Below are positions 53,195 to 64,000 of a stretch of 64,000 bases of DNA, piece by piece. The notes beneath the pieces are model-generated. The model had not been told where the DNA came from. It made no database searches and was given only the letters and a program-made list of their open reading frames with translations. Origin of the DNA: Agroathelia rolfsii. Its lineage: Eukaryota; Basidiomycota; Agaricomycetes; Amylocorticiales; Amylocorticiaceae. The position numbers and the translations under genes were made by a program. The DNA is taken from positions 868,001 to 932,000 of the forward strand of contig JABRWF010000007.1 in the NCBI GenBank assembly GCA_018343915.1, written 5' to 3'. Position 1 is the first letter of the stretch, and each line of letters begins with the position of its first letter.

Positions 53195-56100
53195 CTACGA
53201 AGACGGATTTTTCACTCCTGCAGTGAGAGCGCGCAAATCTGTGCAAATTGCCGCGACATCATTCTGGTAGGTCTGGCTACCGCCAACCGCAAAGGCAAAT
53301 ATTTCCACTGGAAAAACATTGATATTAATGAGTATTATACCTACTCAATACAAGGTGAGACGAACCTGGTTGCACTAAGCTTGGAGAGACGTCCGCATAT
53401 TTTGCGCTGGCAGGCAGGCAAATAAGAAGGATACCCTTGGAACAAATAATATTAGACACGATCACCACAATTTTCAAGACGGAAAACATACTCTATGTTT
53501 ATCCGAGCACATGCTCTGTGCATCTTTCTTCACTAGAGGCCTTGCATTTGACATAACAACCACAAGAGATAGTTTAGGCGCGTGTTTGGAGTGGTTTTCA
53601 ACTAATGACCGGACTGTTTAAGGCACGTTTAATGGTCAATATTTTTCATTACATAGGGGCCTCCTAGTATACATACCGTATGGCCAGCTCTGTACTAATT
53701 TATTCTCGGATATGGCGACTGCCATTAGGTTCCTAATCTAAGAAAAATGCGTAAACGCTGGCCCAGCGTATCTATGTAAGAAATAAATATTGGAGCTTGC
53801 TTACCCTGTCAGCGATCGGCAATTTAGGTGTTGAATTCCTTGGTGGAGAACTAAATTGGGGTGTGGTAGGACGATCGCTCATATGCGATGTAACGGACAA
53901 GGCGTCTTGTGACAGGGATGGAGGAGGTTGTGGATCGGAAACTGGCTTCGATTCGCAGACCGAGCAACCGATATAACGTATTAGGACGATGCCCGGTCTA
54001 GGTGCTTCTTCTTGTATAAGACCATATTTGCTCAATTCGTCTCTAATCATACGGCTGAGAGTTTCCAGAACAGATTGCGCTGAGATAAGATTTTCCAAAT
54101 TTTCATCAAAGTCTGGAACCGTTATGGTATCTTGTCCAGCTGTATGCCGTTCAATCAAGAACTTAAGTATTCGTCGAGCGAGTGGTGTAAGGCTTGACGG
54201 TGTAGTGACATCATGCGACCGGGGCACAACGTTGGTATTATTTGATTGGGATTGGGGTAGAGTGACCGCAGCGACTGAACTTGAGGGTATATTTGTGCTC
54301 TGATCAAATAATCGCACAGTGGTAACGCCGCGGGCAGACTCGGAACAGCCAATGTAGCAGAGCATGATAGAATCATCATCAGCAGTTTCCTCATGCACGA
54401 GATTACGCGACATGAGATCCCTCCTGGCAATACGTATACGCGATGGGGGTATCACCTCTGCTGGATCGAATGTTTCCTGTAGATGACTTCTGACTTCCTG
54501 AAGTGTTGTCAAGTTTACGCCTGTAGCGTGCCGGTCCAGCAGGTATTGCAGCATATGCCTGCTTATATCATCCATGTCGGGGGGTATTATGCGATCATGT
54601 TGCTCGCGAGCGCGACCTTCCGCACAGACATCAACACGAGGAGCCGACGAGAGAGCGGCGTCTGGCATCTGTTGACGTTTTTCTATCTTGGATTCCACCG
54701 AGCCACATATTCGACAACCAACATAATGAAGCCATATGGAGTCGACGTCAAGCGCCAAGTAATTGTCGTCCCGTCTCTCATCTCGGACAAGACCATAGTC
54801 CATGAGCTCGTGCCAAGAGCTGTATAGGTTCGAAAATGTACTAGGCTTGCCCCGATTTCTAAGCCGTACTTGAACATCTGGTAGATTTGTCCTGTCTTCG
54901 CCTGCGATATGTCGTTCAATGAGGTACTCGAGCATCCCTTCAGCGCTGCTCGATATTCCCAATGACATAGAATAACGACAATGTTCGCCGTACGGATGTT
55001 GGTTACCGTCAGAGGAAAAGATGCCCCACTCATCCTTCTCTTGCTCCTGGATCTGTGTTACGTGATCCGTAGCCATGGAGGCTTCCGGAAGAGAAGATTG
55101 ATGCTCATCGGACGTATCAAGCGTATTGAAACTTTCCTCTTCGTCGAAGAGCAGTGCGTTACAAGGCGCAGCTTCTTGTGGAATGTAAATGATCAATTTT
55201 CTACCGTCAACGAGTTTGATGGAAATGGAAAAACCGCAAGAGACTGCATCCTGCATGACTTTAATGAAGAGCGTTTCGTCGAAGATGAGCCCTTGCATGG
55301 CAAAATATTGTTGGACTTCCTTCGCCGCAGTTTCGTTGTAACCTTGAGCCGCCCTCTGCGCAAGATAACGCACGAAGGGAATCGTCTGACTTGGAAAAGA
55401 CGGAGGAGGGACTTTTGGCTTAGAACCAACGGCTGCAGATCTTGATGACGGTTTGTCAGCACCCTTTGTTTGCCTAGCTGACTCCACGGCATGTGCACAA
55501 TCAGCGTCGCTTTTCCAGACAGTTTGTGGAGAAGGGGGCAAAGACGAATGAGATGAGCGAGGAGAAGGTGGGCTAGAGGTACTGGAAAGTTTGTTGCTAT
55601 GTCCGGAATCCGTGGTCGCTATCATAGAAACTACGTCTTCCAGGTGTTGAACGGCCAATATCGACTGACCGCCGTCATGAGTGATACGTTGACGAGAACG
55701 GACGATCAGGTATCCTTGGCCGAGGGGTAGAATATCTGGCTTGGTGCTCGATCGCGAGGGACCGTAATATACCGCTGCAGTCTCGGATTGGTCACGTATG
55801 CGTGCGCAGAGGGCACTAGGAGAGAAAAGGATAGCCTGGCCAGTGCGCAGTGATATAATCTATGAAATATAGTATGAGAACATGATATACAGTACATGAG
55901 GTACATCATTAAGTCTACCTTTGACAAAAGCTCATCCATCGAAGAATCAGCGGCTGACATGTGCTTCGCAAGATGCTGAAGCCATTTCGGGGAGGAAAAT
56001 CTGTGCGCGATAATGAAGGAGCATAGCTCCAGAAACTTGGCGGGTACGACCGTCGGTTCTTGAGTTGAAATAATGACTCTAGTCCCGAGATGGCGCTGCT

Positions 56101-57599
56101 GGCGAATAACTGATAATAGGGATTCCGTAAGACGCGACCCGCCGCCATTTTCCGATAGGTACTGCTCGTGATAACATCAGGGATGATACATATAGAAATG
56201 CTATTTGTGGTAAGGCAGACCTTGTGTGCTTCATCGAGAACTAGAGATTGCCGTATGAGATCAAGTATTGATAAGCCACTCATGGAGAGACGTACCAACG
56301 ATCTTTCCGGATGCACCGGTGTTCGTCTCAATAAAGAGGCCGAGTATGATATCAAAGAAGCCGCACGCAGACGTGGAATCCATATATGGTGATGAAAGAC
56401 TAGACGGTATTGAATTCCAAGCTCTAGTAACTAGAACCAGATATACGTACTCAATGATCGTTAAATGTCCTTTCTTGAAATAATTAGAAATCCGATTCTG
56501 CGAGTTACCGCCCGCTAGGCAGGAGTCCAATAGAGCCAAACGTATATTTAGCATCGCCTTTTGACTCGGATTAAACTTCTGTTCAGAAAGCTTGCTGCGG
56601 AAATTGTCGTAGTCGAAAGTATCTTCCGAGTCCATAGATCGTAGAATGGCCATAATGGCCTCCATATACAATGGCATTTCTGATGGAATGATTAGGATTT
56701 GTTCGGTAATGTAATGAAGATCCTAATGATGCTCACGAGTGCCATCATCCACTTTCATCATAGCCAGAAGACGTTCACCACTGATATCCTCTGCCGCAAA
56801 ATGCAATGGGCGGACTTTCACATGCGGTAGGTCTTGATAGACACGAGTCATCGAGCGCAGCGATGATGGTCTACAAAGAACTTAGGCGACCACATGAAGC
56901 ATGTATTGAAGAGCCTTACAGTACTAGCACTGTTACTTCTGGAGCTTGAGCACCAGCCCCTCTTGAAGCATGAAGTGAGGACAGATATGCAGCTTCACAT
57001 GGTTGAGCGCTTGCACTGCCTGCTGCTGAATCGAAATGAAACCTGGATCGTGTTAGTTGGTAAGCTCTCGCCTCAAGAAGTGTTCTCTTGGAAAACTTAC
57101 AAGATTCCGCTGAGTGGCTCGGGAAGTGTACCGAGACGTGGGTCTGTTATCAGACAACTCTCCAGTAACACCGATGTAGAATGACTCTTTCCAGACCCCT
57201 GGTCCAGTATCAAATACCATTAAGCTATGTTCAAACAACAAAACGGCTCATCCTCAAACTTACCTGAACACCGCAAACGACCGCACTGAATGGCGCATTC
57301 GTGTTCACATACAGACATGGATTGATCGCATTAGACGCCTCTCCCGATGCACCCAGTCTCTGGCTCAGCAAGCGTCCATAGACAGCCTTTTGGGGGAAAT
57401 TGGCCGACCCTAGGACATCATAAGCGTCCTCCGTGAGGATGGGCGCCGTTCTGACGCTATGGTCGCCCACGTGTTGATCGTCGTTATTGCCATCGCCTTT
57501 CTCTTCTGGAAAGACACTGTCATCGATAAGCTCGTAGTCCGGAATATGTCGTCTGTGTTCGCGGTTGGTTGAGTTGGACGAGGATGGCAAGAGGGACAT
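53195..57599 (-). CDS. ATPase array copy D: HerA/FtsK-like P-loop ATPase with winged-helix-like repeats
   Basis: The start at 57599 gives MSLLPSSSNSTNREHRRHIP. Walker A (AVVCGVQ, then GSGKSHS after an intron), Walker B (SGKIV, then VLDEAHK) and RVIISTQEPTVVP are all present. The large exon (about 55750-53810) has a Ser/Pro-rich linker, then four modules. The first begins IPFVRYLAQRAAQGYNETAA; the other three end YVGCRIC, YIGCSES and YIGCSVC. The C-terminal domain is easiest to read here: IRNLMAVAISENKLVQSWPY, VRSLVENHSKHAPKLSLVVV, MSNARPLVKKDAQSMCSDKH, then GILLICLPASAKYADVSPSL, IFAFAVGGSQTYQNDVAAIC and TDLRALTAG, ending at TAG 53195. All splice sites examined are canonical. Long identical blocks with copy C mark it as the most recent relative of that gene. 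Confidence 0.76.
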
Positions 57600-58745
57600 T
57601 TTCTACCAGTAGTAGACAGTTTGCTGTCCTTGAGCGCTCTGGGAGGAGAAGAGGGGCAGATTTTGTGATTGGATCAATTGTAGTGTAACATGAGTTTATG
57701 GGCGCTTATGTCATGGTCATGATGCGGCTGCGATAATTCGGCCGAGGTCCGGGGTAGCGATCGTCATAGCTGCGGCAGATCCTCCATTCTGAGCATGATT
57801 ATTATCGCAAACACTAGCACGATATCTGTAGAAAATATCATGGGTATCCTAAAAGAAGCCTAAACTTGAGCAAATCGCAGCAACTTGAACGCATTTATAA
57901 ACTTCAGGATCTCTCATTCTTGTATATAGTGTCTATTCCTCCGGCCGACAATCAAGCTCAAGTTAATCAAGCTCTGAATGATTTTCGACAAATGAATATC
58001 AAGGAACGCTAGACATCTAATAGAAGTCGTAAGCATGCAGGAAATGATTCTAGCATCAAATTAGAACGCATCGTCGTTACTCAGATCGCCCCGATCTCCA
58101 CAGACAAACAACAGAGCATTTTGACGTCTGATGATACATCTAAATATTCTTTGAGGAAATGTGCTACATACCAGCGTATAATAATAATAATAGTACTAGT
58201 AGTAGTAAAAAGAGGTGGCCTCGAAGCATCATGGATACATGTACTCAGTAGCGAGTGTAAACTCCAGTACAACTGGAATGTCATGATCATTGGAACGTTA
58301 GAGACGAGAACAAAACTCTGAGGTCATGATGAAAAGGGACGGCATGCTACTAGTAATGGTCTGAGAGGATGATGATATATGGCTCAGTTCCAAGGAGTAA
58401 GGAATGAAGAGAATGGTAATAAAGATACGTACAGACATCAGGAGAATACAGGCGGATATCGTGGGCGAACAGTACACTAGTGGAGGAATCATACATCGGA
58501 GGAGTGAGAAGGGGAGTGCAAGTGGTAATATAGAAAAGGAATAAAGAGGGGTGGCGAAAACATCTTATGCGGACATTACAACAGCAAACAGATGAGAAAC
58601 CTAAAAGAAGCGAGAATACAGAGAGCATGAAAAAGGTCACACAAAGCCGTCAGGGAGTGGAGGGGGGTGTTCCAAAGAAGAAGAAAAAAAGCGCGGGGGG
58701 GGGAGCCAGCCGAGGAAGTCATCAAAATTAATCGCTACAAATGTC
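57600..58745. other. upstream region of copy D and 3' flank of the next gene
   Basis: No gene is supported. It holds the copy D promoter and short trinucleotide runs (ataataataataat, then tagtagtagta) near 58178-58206. A G-rich stretch (gcggggggggg) at about 58692 lies just past the stop of the next gene. Confidence 0.45.
57763..57790 (-). promoter_or_regulatory. upstream element conserved in the ATPase array (copy D)
   Basis: tcatagctgcggc followed by agatcctccattct lies about 165 bp before the start of copy D. The second half is identical to copy A; the first half has diverged. Confidence 0.35.
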
Positions 58746-60737
58746 TCATGAAACTTCGAGAATGCTAATCTCGAGTATCCGCAATTGCGCCGCATCCTTA
58801 CTGTGCTCCGTCCAGCCAACGACTTCGCGCCAGTTCATCGTATTGGCTTCCTTTTCACCAGAAGCGGAAAAGTCGCCCATTTCGTCCTCGCTGATGCCAC
58901 GATAGATCAGGAACAGACGCGTAAACGTGCACGAGGCCGCGTTGAGTGAAATGTCGATAGCTTGTGCGATTCGTGCTGGTGATAGGAATCGGTATGCGAT
59001 GTTTTTATGAGTCGAGAAAGCGGCGAGGTTGTTGCTAATTTCAATACATGATGTCAGTTTTGATAGCTGTAGAAAGTAATTCACCAGCTTACTTGATGAA
59101 CTGTGTGCGAGCATATACGGATAGGCCTAGTTGATCGAGAACCATAGACAGATGGGGCACAAAGTCGATGAAAGACATGGCAAACGAGTTTCTTGGTGCA
59201 ACGAATTGGTCCGCTTCAATCATGTTAGGGTTTGGTCTGCAAAGATTATATCAACCATCTGATAATGCGAAACTAAAATCGATGAACTTACATTGCCTCA
59301 TAATACAGCGATGTCACCACCAATTGCGGATCAAACATCTCCAGCGCACCACCCGGATTCACACGGAGCTCATACCTGACTCTATGGGGCGTCACCTCCA
59401 CTGGCACAGGCCACATCACGCCCTTATCCCAATACTCGCTAAACGTGAGGTGTACATCCAGATGCTGTGTCATGGGGCTGAGGATGCTGAGATGACATCT
59501 CGCGGCGGGCGGCTTTGATACGATCGCGAGCTTGTTTAGCACGCGCGAGTCCATGAGCATGCCCGGCGTGAGGTCCTCCACATTCGTAAGCCTTGTGCCG
59601 GTGAAGTCCACCTCATGCTTGCTGCCCTCGTGAATGATCTCGAGCTTGCCCCAGAAGACGCCGTCGACGGTTGTTCCATCTTCCATGCGGGCGAGGTCGA
59701 CTTGGTCGTCGGATGAGAGAGTGGTGTCAAGCGCTATGTGTTGTCCTGGGACGAGCTCTAGGTTGAAGACAGCGGGCATCTCAAGAATAGGAGTGGGACT
59801 GGGGTGATAGTGAACATGTGTTGGGTAGAGAGGAGCAAAAATTGGTGTTGCTTACGGCCGTCTAGAAGGGAAATCGTTGGAAACGCAGCGATGTTAACAA
59901 TCTTGTATCAATTTAGGCTCAAATCAAAACCTACGGTGGTTCCTCTGGAGGCGGGGGCGAGTCACTAACAATTTCGACACGCATTCCTTGTACGCCACTA
60001 GCCGCAATAGCATATGAATCCTCGTCAACAAGCTATCGAGAAGCATTCGTAAGCCACGACGATATTGACTCCAAGGTAAAACTTACATAGATGTAATCGC
60101 CGCCCACCAATCGCTGCAGATAGTCAATACTCGGATAGGATGCGCATAATATGAAACGCTTACGGCAGCCTGAATCGACGCAAACTCGACAGGCACTCTT
60201 AGATAGAACGTTGAATCGGGGCCTGGCTTGACCCAGTCTCGGGCGACAGCAATGAGCTCCTACGTCATAGTCATGAGCATGATTGATAAAAATATATGAA
60301 TAAATATTATCTGTCTCCCCCACCTCGAATGTGTGCGGTAGCTAGCGCGGTCAAGGAATGTAAGAAAGCGACATGAGCAAACGACAAAAAAAAAACGCAC
60401 AAGTTTTATCGTTTCCATCTCTTCATGGACGAGAGTGAGCAGGCGCTGCCTAGCAAGGGCGTTCTGGGGGCCTCCTCTGGGCTTATCCCTCTCTCTTGAC
60501 TCGTCCTTGTCTTTCTTGCCATTGTTGGACTTCAATCGCCCCCAGTTGAAGAGGTGTGCGTTCGACGGTCTGTCAAGATCCAGGTTGATATGTTGCAGAT
60601 AGTGACGGCAGAAGAAGACGAGAAATTAATTTGCACGCGGTGGGTGATTAAATGTCGACATCAGCACTTGAGATCGACGAAGAGAGAGAAAATTAGAAAC
60701 GAGGCAAAAATCCTCACGCAGGAGATCCGAGCAGCAT
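58746..60737 (-). CDS. conserved-looking protein of unknown function
   Basis: I do not recognise the family. About nine exons can be chained. The ATG at 60737 gives MLLGSPAPSNAHLFNWGRLK by splicing into the exon ending near 60550. A Lys/Glu-rich helix follows (QNALARQRLLTLVHEEMETI), then ELIAVARDWVKPGPDSTFYL, RVPVEFASIQAARLVGGDYI and LVDEDSYAIAASGVQGMRVE. A proline-rich bridge (SDSPPPPEEPPRPPTPILE) leads to MPAVFNLELVPGQHIALDTT, GVFWGKLEIIHEGSKHEVDF and LYYEAMPNPNMIEADQFVAP. Near the end are SFIDFVPHLSMVLDQLGLSV and HKNIAYRFLSPARIAQAIDI; the C-terminus is LRILEISILEVS. There is no signal peptide or membrane segment, so it is probably an intracellular scaffold or adaptor. The joining of the two halves rests on a tiny exon near 59863 and could instead be two genes. 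Confidence 0.6.
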
Positions 60738-62504
60738 CTAGTAGGTGGGAGATGAACGAGTAGTTGGAATAGATATGGGAGGGCAAGTGGCGGGCATACA
60801 ACGGGAGATATAGATTGGAGAGAAGAGCTGTGCAAAAGCAAACACGCCTCGGCAGCGGCAGAGAGAAAGGCAGGTCACAGCGAGTGAGCGCAAGGCGAGC
60901 AGCCAATGTCCACGCGAGAAACACGAGGCAGGCCAGCCTCTTTGATCTGAGCCGCGATAATCCAGCACCTTCTGGATCTCTCTTCATTCTTGATTTCTAT
61001 CATTTATTGCATCGTGTGTGAGAGATGGAGTATTTATTCCACTCGTCCATCAAGGTGGTATATCCGATTCGTTGTGTCTCGTATTTCGCGATCCAACTAA
61101 GTAATCGATAACGATGACGTCGTCTTGTGATAACTACCTATTTTGGTAATTAATGCCAGCCGCAATGGTTTCACTCGAACTAAACCTTGAATTACGCTTT
61201 ACTCGAACACTTGCACAAATGAAACCGGATTCGAAACTTCCCAAGTTACTCTTTACTCGGAGCGTGCTCGTTAATTCCTCTTTCTAGTCCCGGTCCCCGT
61301 GTCCGGGGTCTTCATAGCTTCACAGCCGCCCAACTTTATTTACCACCACAGCCCACTTGGGCACGACTTTTTAGAGCGGAACTAACGTCGATTCGTAGCT
61401 CTTTCCTGGCATTTAAAACAACGAATACATTCATCTTCACTGCTATCGGTGTTGCGAACTCAACATGGGTAGAGTAGTGCCGTGCGGCGAAACGTGTACT
61501 AGTAGAAGAGAACAGCCGGCTGTTCGCTACTATTGCCACAGCACAACAAAGCTACATACAAACTCCACGCATAGCGAAGAATAACTTGTCCGAGTAAATC
61601 ACCAGAATCAGGGACTCGGAATCACTATGGTGATCGCATTAATATCCCAAACCAATCAGTATGACAGAGTACTAGTATTGACAGTGACATAGACCTTCGA
61701 TCTGAATGAGAGAATAATATTTATGTTTGGCTAGAGTCCTGAATATTGGTCTATTTCTTGTTAGCATTCGACACGGCACGCAGCCTAACTCGGGCAAGAC
61801 AGTCGATTGACTACGTGTAAGGGTACAAACGCATGGTGTACATCAAATAAAACCTACCTGTATATATACTAGGTAGATAATAAAATTTTCATGAAGAGAA
61901 AAGGGAACGTACGGAACCAAGACACAGACGGAACGACGACGCTCGCCAAAGCGGTTCAAAAACTCGGATTCAAACATCAACATTTTTCTCATACAATGAA
62001 GTGCCCAAGCCTGAGTAAGCCGACGCAACACTACCAACACAGCACTAGTTGCACTCGTCGAGTTATTTGTCCTGTGCAACACCACATTGTAGGAGCGTCT
62101 AGCGGCTTCTCATCTTAGACACTCGCAAAGGCCTCAAAGCGCTCGCGAAATTTTACAGCTGGAGGAGTAGGCATGATGTACTAAAGCTCATCACGTTCAA
62201 CTTGTTACTATTCGTCAGTCTGAGTTTTGCTCATATCACCTGTGTTATTAACTAGAGTTCTGGTATTTAATTGCGTGGCTCTCGCTGTATATAACAATCA
62301 TGCCTGAAGTCAGGCCGAGGTTTTGTCGCTGGCATCCGGTTTAGGTGCAAATACCGAGTTAGCTAAACACGGTCTGATTGTTATTAATTATCCAAAGAAA
62401 CGGTACACGTTTTTTTTTTTGAAAGAGCTATAAAACAAGACTCTGACACCACTGGGTGCGCTGCGTCGGGCCTGAGTGAGGATCAGTATCTCATAGATAA
62501 AGGT
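60738..62504. other. 1.8 kb without a supported gene
   Basis: Contains the promoter of the gene at 58746-60737 and AT-rich DNA beyond 61000. Open frames of up to 108 codons on either strand show no motifs. No terminal inverted repeats were found. Confidence 0.4.
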
Positions 62505-63720
62505 CCTAGTGGAATGACTCGTGCTTCAACCTAAATAACGGTTACTAACTTCTGTGACAATAAATAGAGTCAAAAAAAAATAATACAAAGAGACACATGT
62601 TCAAGGGATTAGAGCTGTCCTGGAGGTCAAATTACATGTTAGAAATAAATGGACGATCCAGATGCATTGTCTTCTCCTCAGGGCTGCTCAACTTCTATTC
62701 TGTAATTACATTCATTTCTCGGTTCTGCGATCAGTTTCATCACGATTGAACTGATTATCCAATTAAAACTGTTTTGAAACCGATATAAGAACGTGTAAAT
62801 ACAAAACGTTAGTTGAACATACTGTTGGTAGAACGCTCACTGCCAATGACTAGGTCTGAAACTCGGTTACAAACGTGTCCAATCCCTCGTGTAAAACATC
62901 ACGGAGTCCCTGTCGTCCAAGAAGGGTATGCAAGACAGGTATTGTGCATATATGAGAGAAGGAGAATTGTATCCCAAAACTAAGGACACCATCAGAAATT
63001 GTAAGCAAAGGAATCCTTATTGGAGTAGCCTACCCATAGCCTTTTTGAGGCAATATATTAACAGTATCTATTTTAGCTTGGGTGTAATCAAGTGCTATAA
63101 ACAGAACGGTGGAATCGTTGAGTCCGCTGTGTTAAGTGAGGTGGTATTTTTCAAATAAAGATTACTAGCAAAGTGACTCAATGATTGAACTTAAGCAACA
63201 GTTACTGATTCTTGTGATAATAAAGAACAAAATCAAATAATACAAGGAGAGAGAGACATTAAAGGAATTAGAACTGTTCCAGCAGCAAAATCATACTAGC
63301 AATAGATAGACAATCTTTATAAGCTATTTTCTCCCTAGGACTATTCAGCTTCCAATCTACGGTCGTGTGTGACAGTCAATACTTGATTCCGCAGTCTGGG
63401 TGCATTACGACCTAGTCTATTATCTAATGAAGACTGTTTTGAACTGATGTAAGGACATAATGATAATTACAAAGAGTCGATTAGACACACCGCTGATAAC
63501 ACATCTGCCGCAAAGAACGAGGTCTGAAACTCAGTTACAAACGTGCCCGATCCCTCATTGAGAATGTCACGGAGTCTTTGACGGCCAAGGAGAGTATACA
63601 AGACAGAGATTGTATATATATGAGAGAGGGAGAATTGCATTGCCCAACTAAGAACACTATCAGAGATAGCAAGGGAATCCTTATCGAGTAACCTACCCAT
63701 ATGCCTTGCTTTGAATAGCT
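62505..63720. repeat. diverged tandem duplication, two units of about 560-660 bp
   Basis: The unit at about 62505-63070 is repeated at about 63163-63720, offset about 660-670 bp. Shared words include ggtctgaaactc-ggttacaaacgtg / ggtctgaaactcagttacaaacgtg and tatgagagaaggagaatt / tatgagagagggagaatt. Non-coding stretches upstream (caataaatagagtc against gataataaagaac) are also shared, so the duplication is of DNA, not of mRNA. Confidence 0.8.
62815..63060 (-). pseudogene. broken duplicate of a DUF6534-type C-terminal exon
   Basis: On the minus strand this matches the last exon of the gene at the right edge. It has lost the reading frame: an inserted base after AAGGATTCCTTTGCT leads to TGA, and later the frame runs into TAG after TFVTEFQT. 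Recognisable pieces in shifted frame are IQFSFSHICTIPVLHTLLGR and RDVLHEG. It is a relic left by the local tandem duplication. Confidence 0.75.
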
Positions 63721-64000
63721 GAAAACTGACGAAAACCTCTCAAAATATGCTATTATAAGTGAAGTAAGATAAACTCACAATAACTAGGGCTAAAAACACA
63801 CAGATTGCTGTACACGACCCAGTTTTGATAGTTGTCCGTAGTAAACAAGAGATCATGGTATCAGAACTGCGCAAAACACTCTTTCTGCGCAGGAAGTAGA
63901 CTATTAGGACAGTCACAATACCGAGATCACACATACTTGTCTGATTAACAGGTAAAAATATGAAATAAAATAAAATAAAACATTAGCAGGCAAAGCAGGA
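63467..64000 (-). CDS. DUF6534-type membrane protein, C-terminal part (runs off the right edge)
   Basis: Two C-terminal exons are inside the window. The first gives DLGIVTVLIVYFLRRKS and MISCLLRTTIKTGSCTAICV, corresponding to the family's late membrane segments. After an intron (about 63690-63765) the last exon gives LLDKDSLAISDSVLSWAMQF and SLSHIYTISVLYTLLGRQRL, with the -xIYTxSVLxTLLGRQRLR- ending found in this group. Stop TAA at 63467. The N-terminal membrane segments lie beyond base 64000. A broken copy of the last exon sits just downstream. Function unknown. Confidence 0.65.

Overview
This window is nuclear DNA of a filamentous basidiomycete, most likely an agaricomycete. Genes carry many short introns (about 50-70 nt, GT...AG). 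The recognisable housekeeping proteins are fungal, and membrane-protein families typical of mushroom-forming fungi (DUF6534-type and a related 7-TM family) occur in repeat-rich stretches. No tRNA, rRNA or CRISPR was seen. Multi-exon coordinates below run from start codon to stop codon; splice sites were read by eye.

Layout. 0-15 kb: possible 3' end of a gene at the left edge; a Coq11-like NAD-binding protein (+); mitochondrial adenylate kinase (-); a gene-poor 2.5 kb; a TIPIN/Csm3-type fork-protection protein (-) divergent from an N-terminal protein methyltransferase (+); and a Dal5-like MFS transporter (+). 15-24 kb: AT-rich and element-rich, with three fold-back elements (two with clear target-site duplications) around two multi-TM genes. 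24-36 kb: a gene-dense housekeeping block with a secreted double-psi beta-barrel protein (-), SCAMP (+), PAB1 (+), SRP54 (-) and SPT8 (+), the last two divergent across only 127 bp.

37-58 kb is the most unusual part. Four tandem paralogues on the minus strand (A-D, each 3.5-4.5 kb) encode large proteins with a HerA/FtsK-like P-loop ATPase domain, a series of about 80-residue winged-helix-like modules ending in a Y-x-G-C-x-x-C signature, and a conserved C-terminal domain I do not recognise. A broken copy of the 3' end of SPT8 lies beside copy B, showing that the duplicated block included the neighbouring gene. Introns and exons of A, C and D form a mosaic that suggests gene conversion. All four copies keep Walker A, Walker B and readable splice sites, and a similar upstream element sits about 150-170 bp before each start codon.

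58-64 kb: a conserved-looking protein of unknown function (-), 1.8 kb without genes, then a tandemly duplicated, partly broken C-terminal exon of a DUF6534-type membrane protein, whose better copy runs off the right edge.
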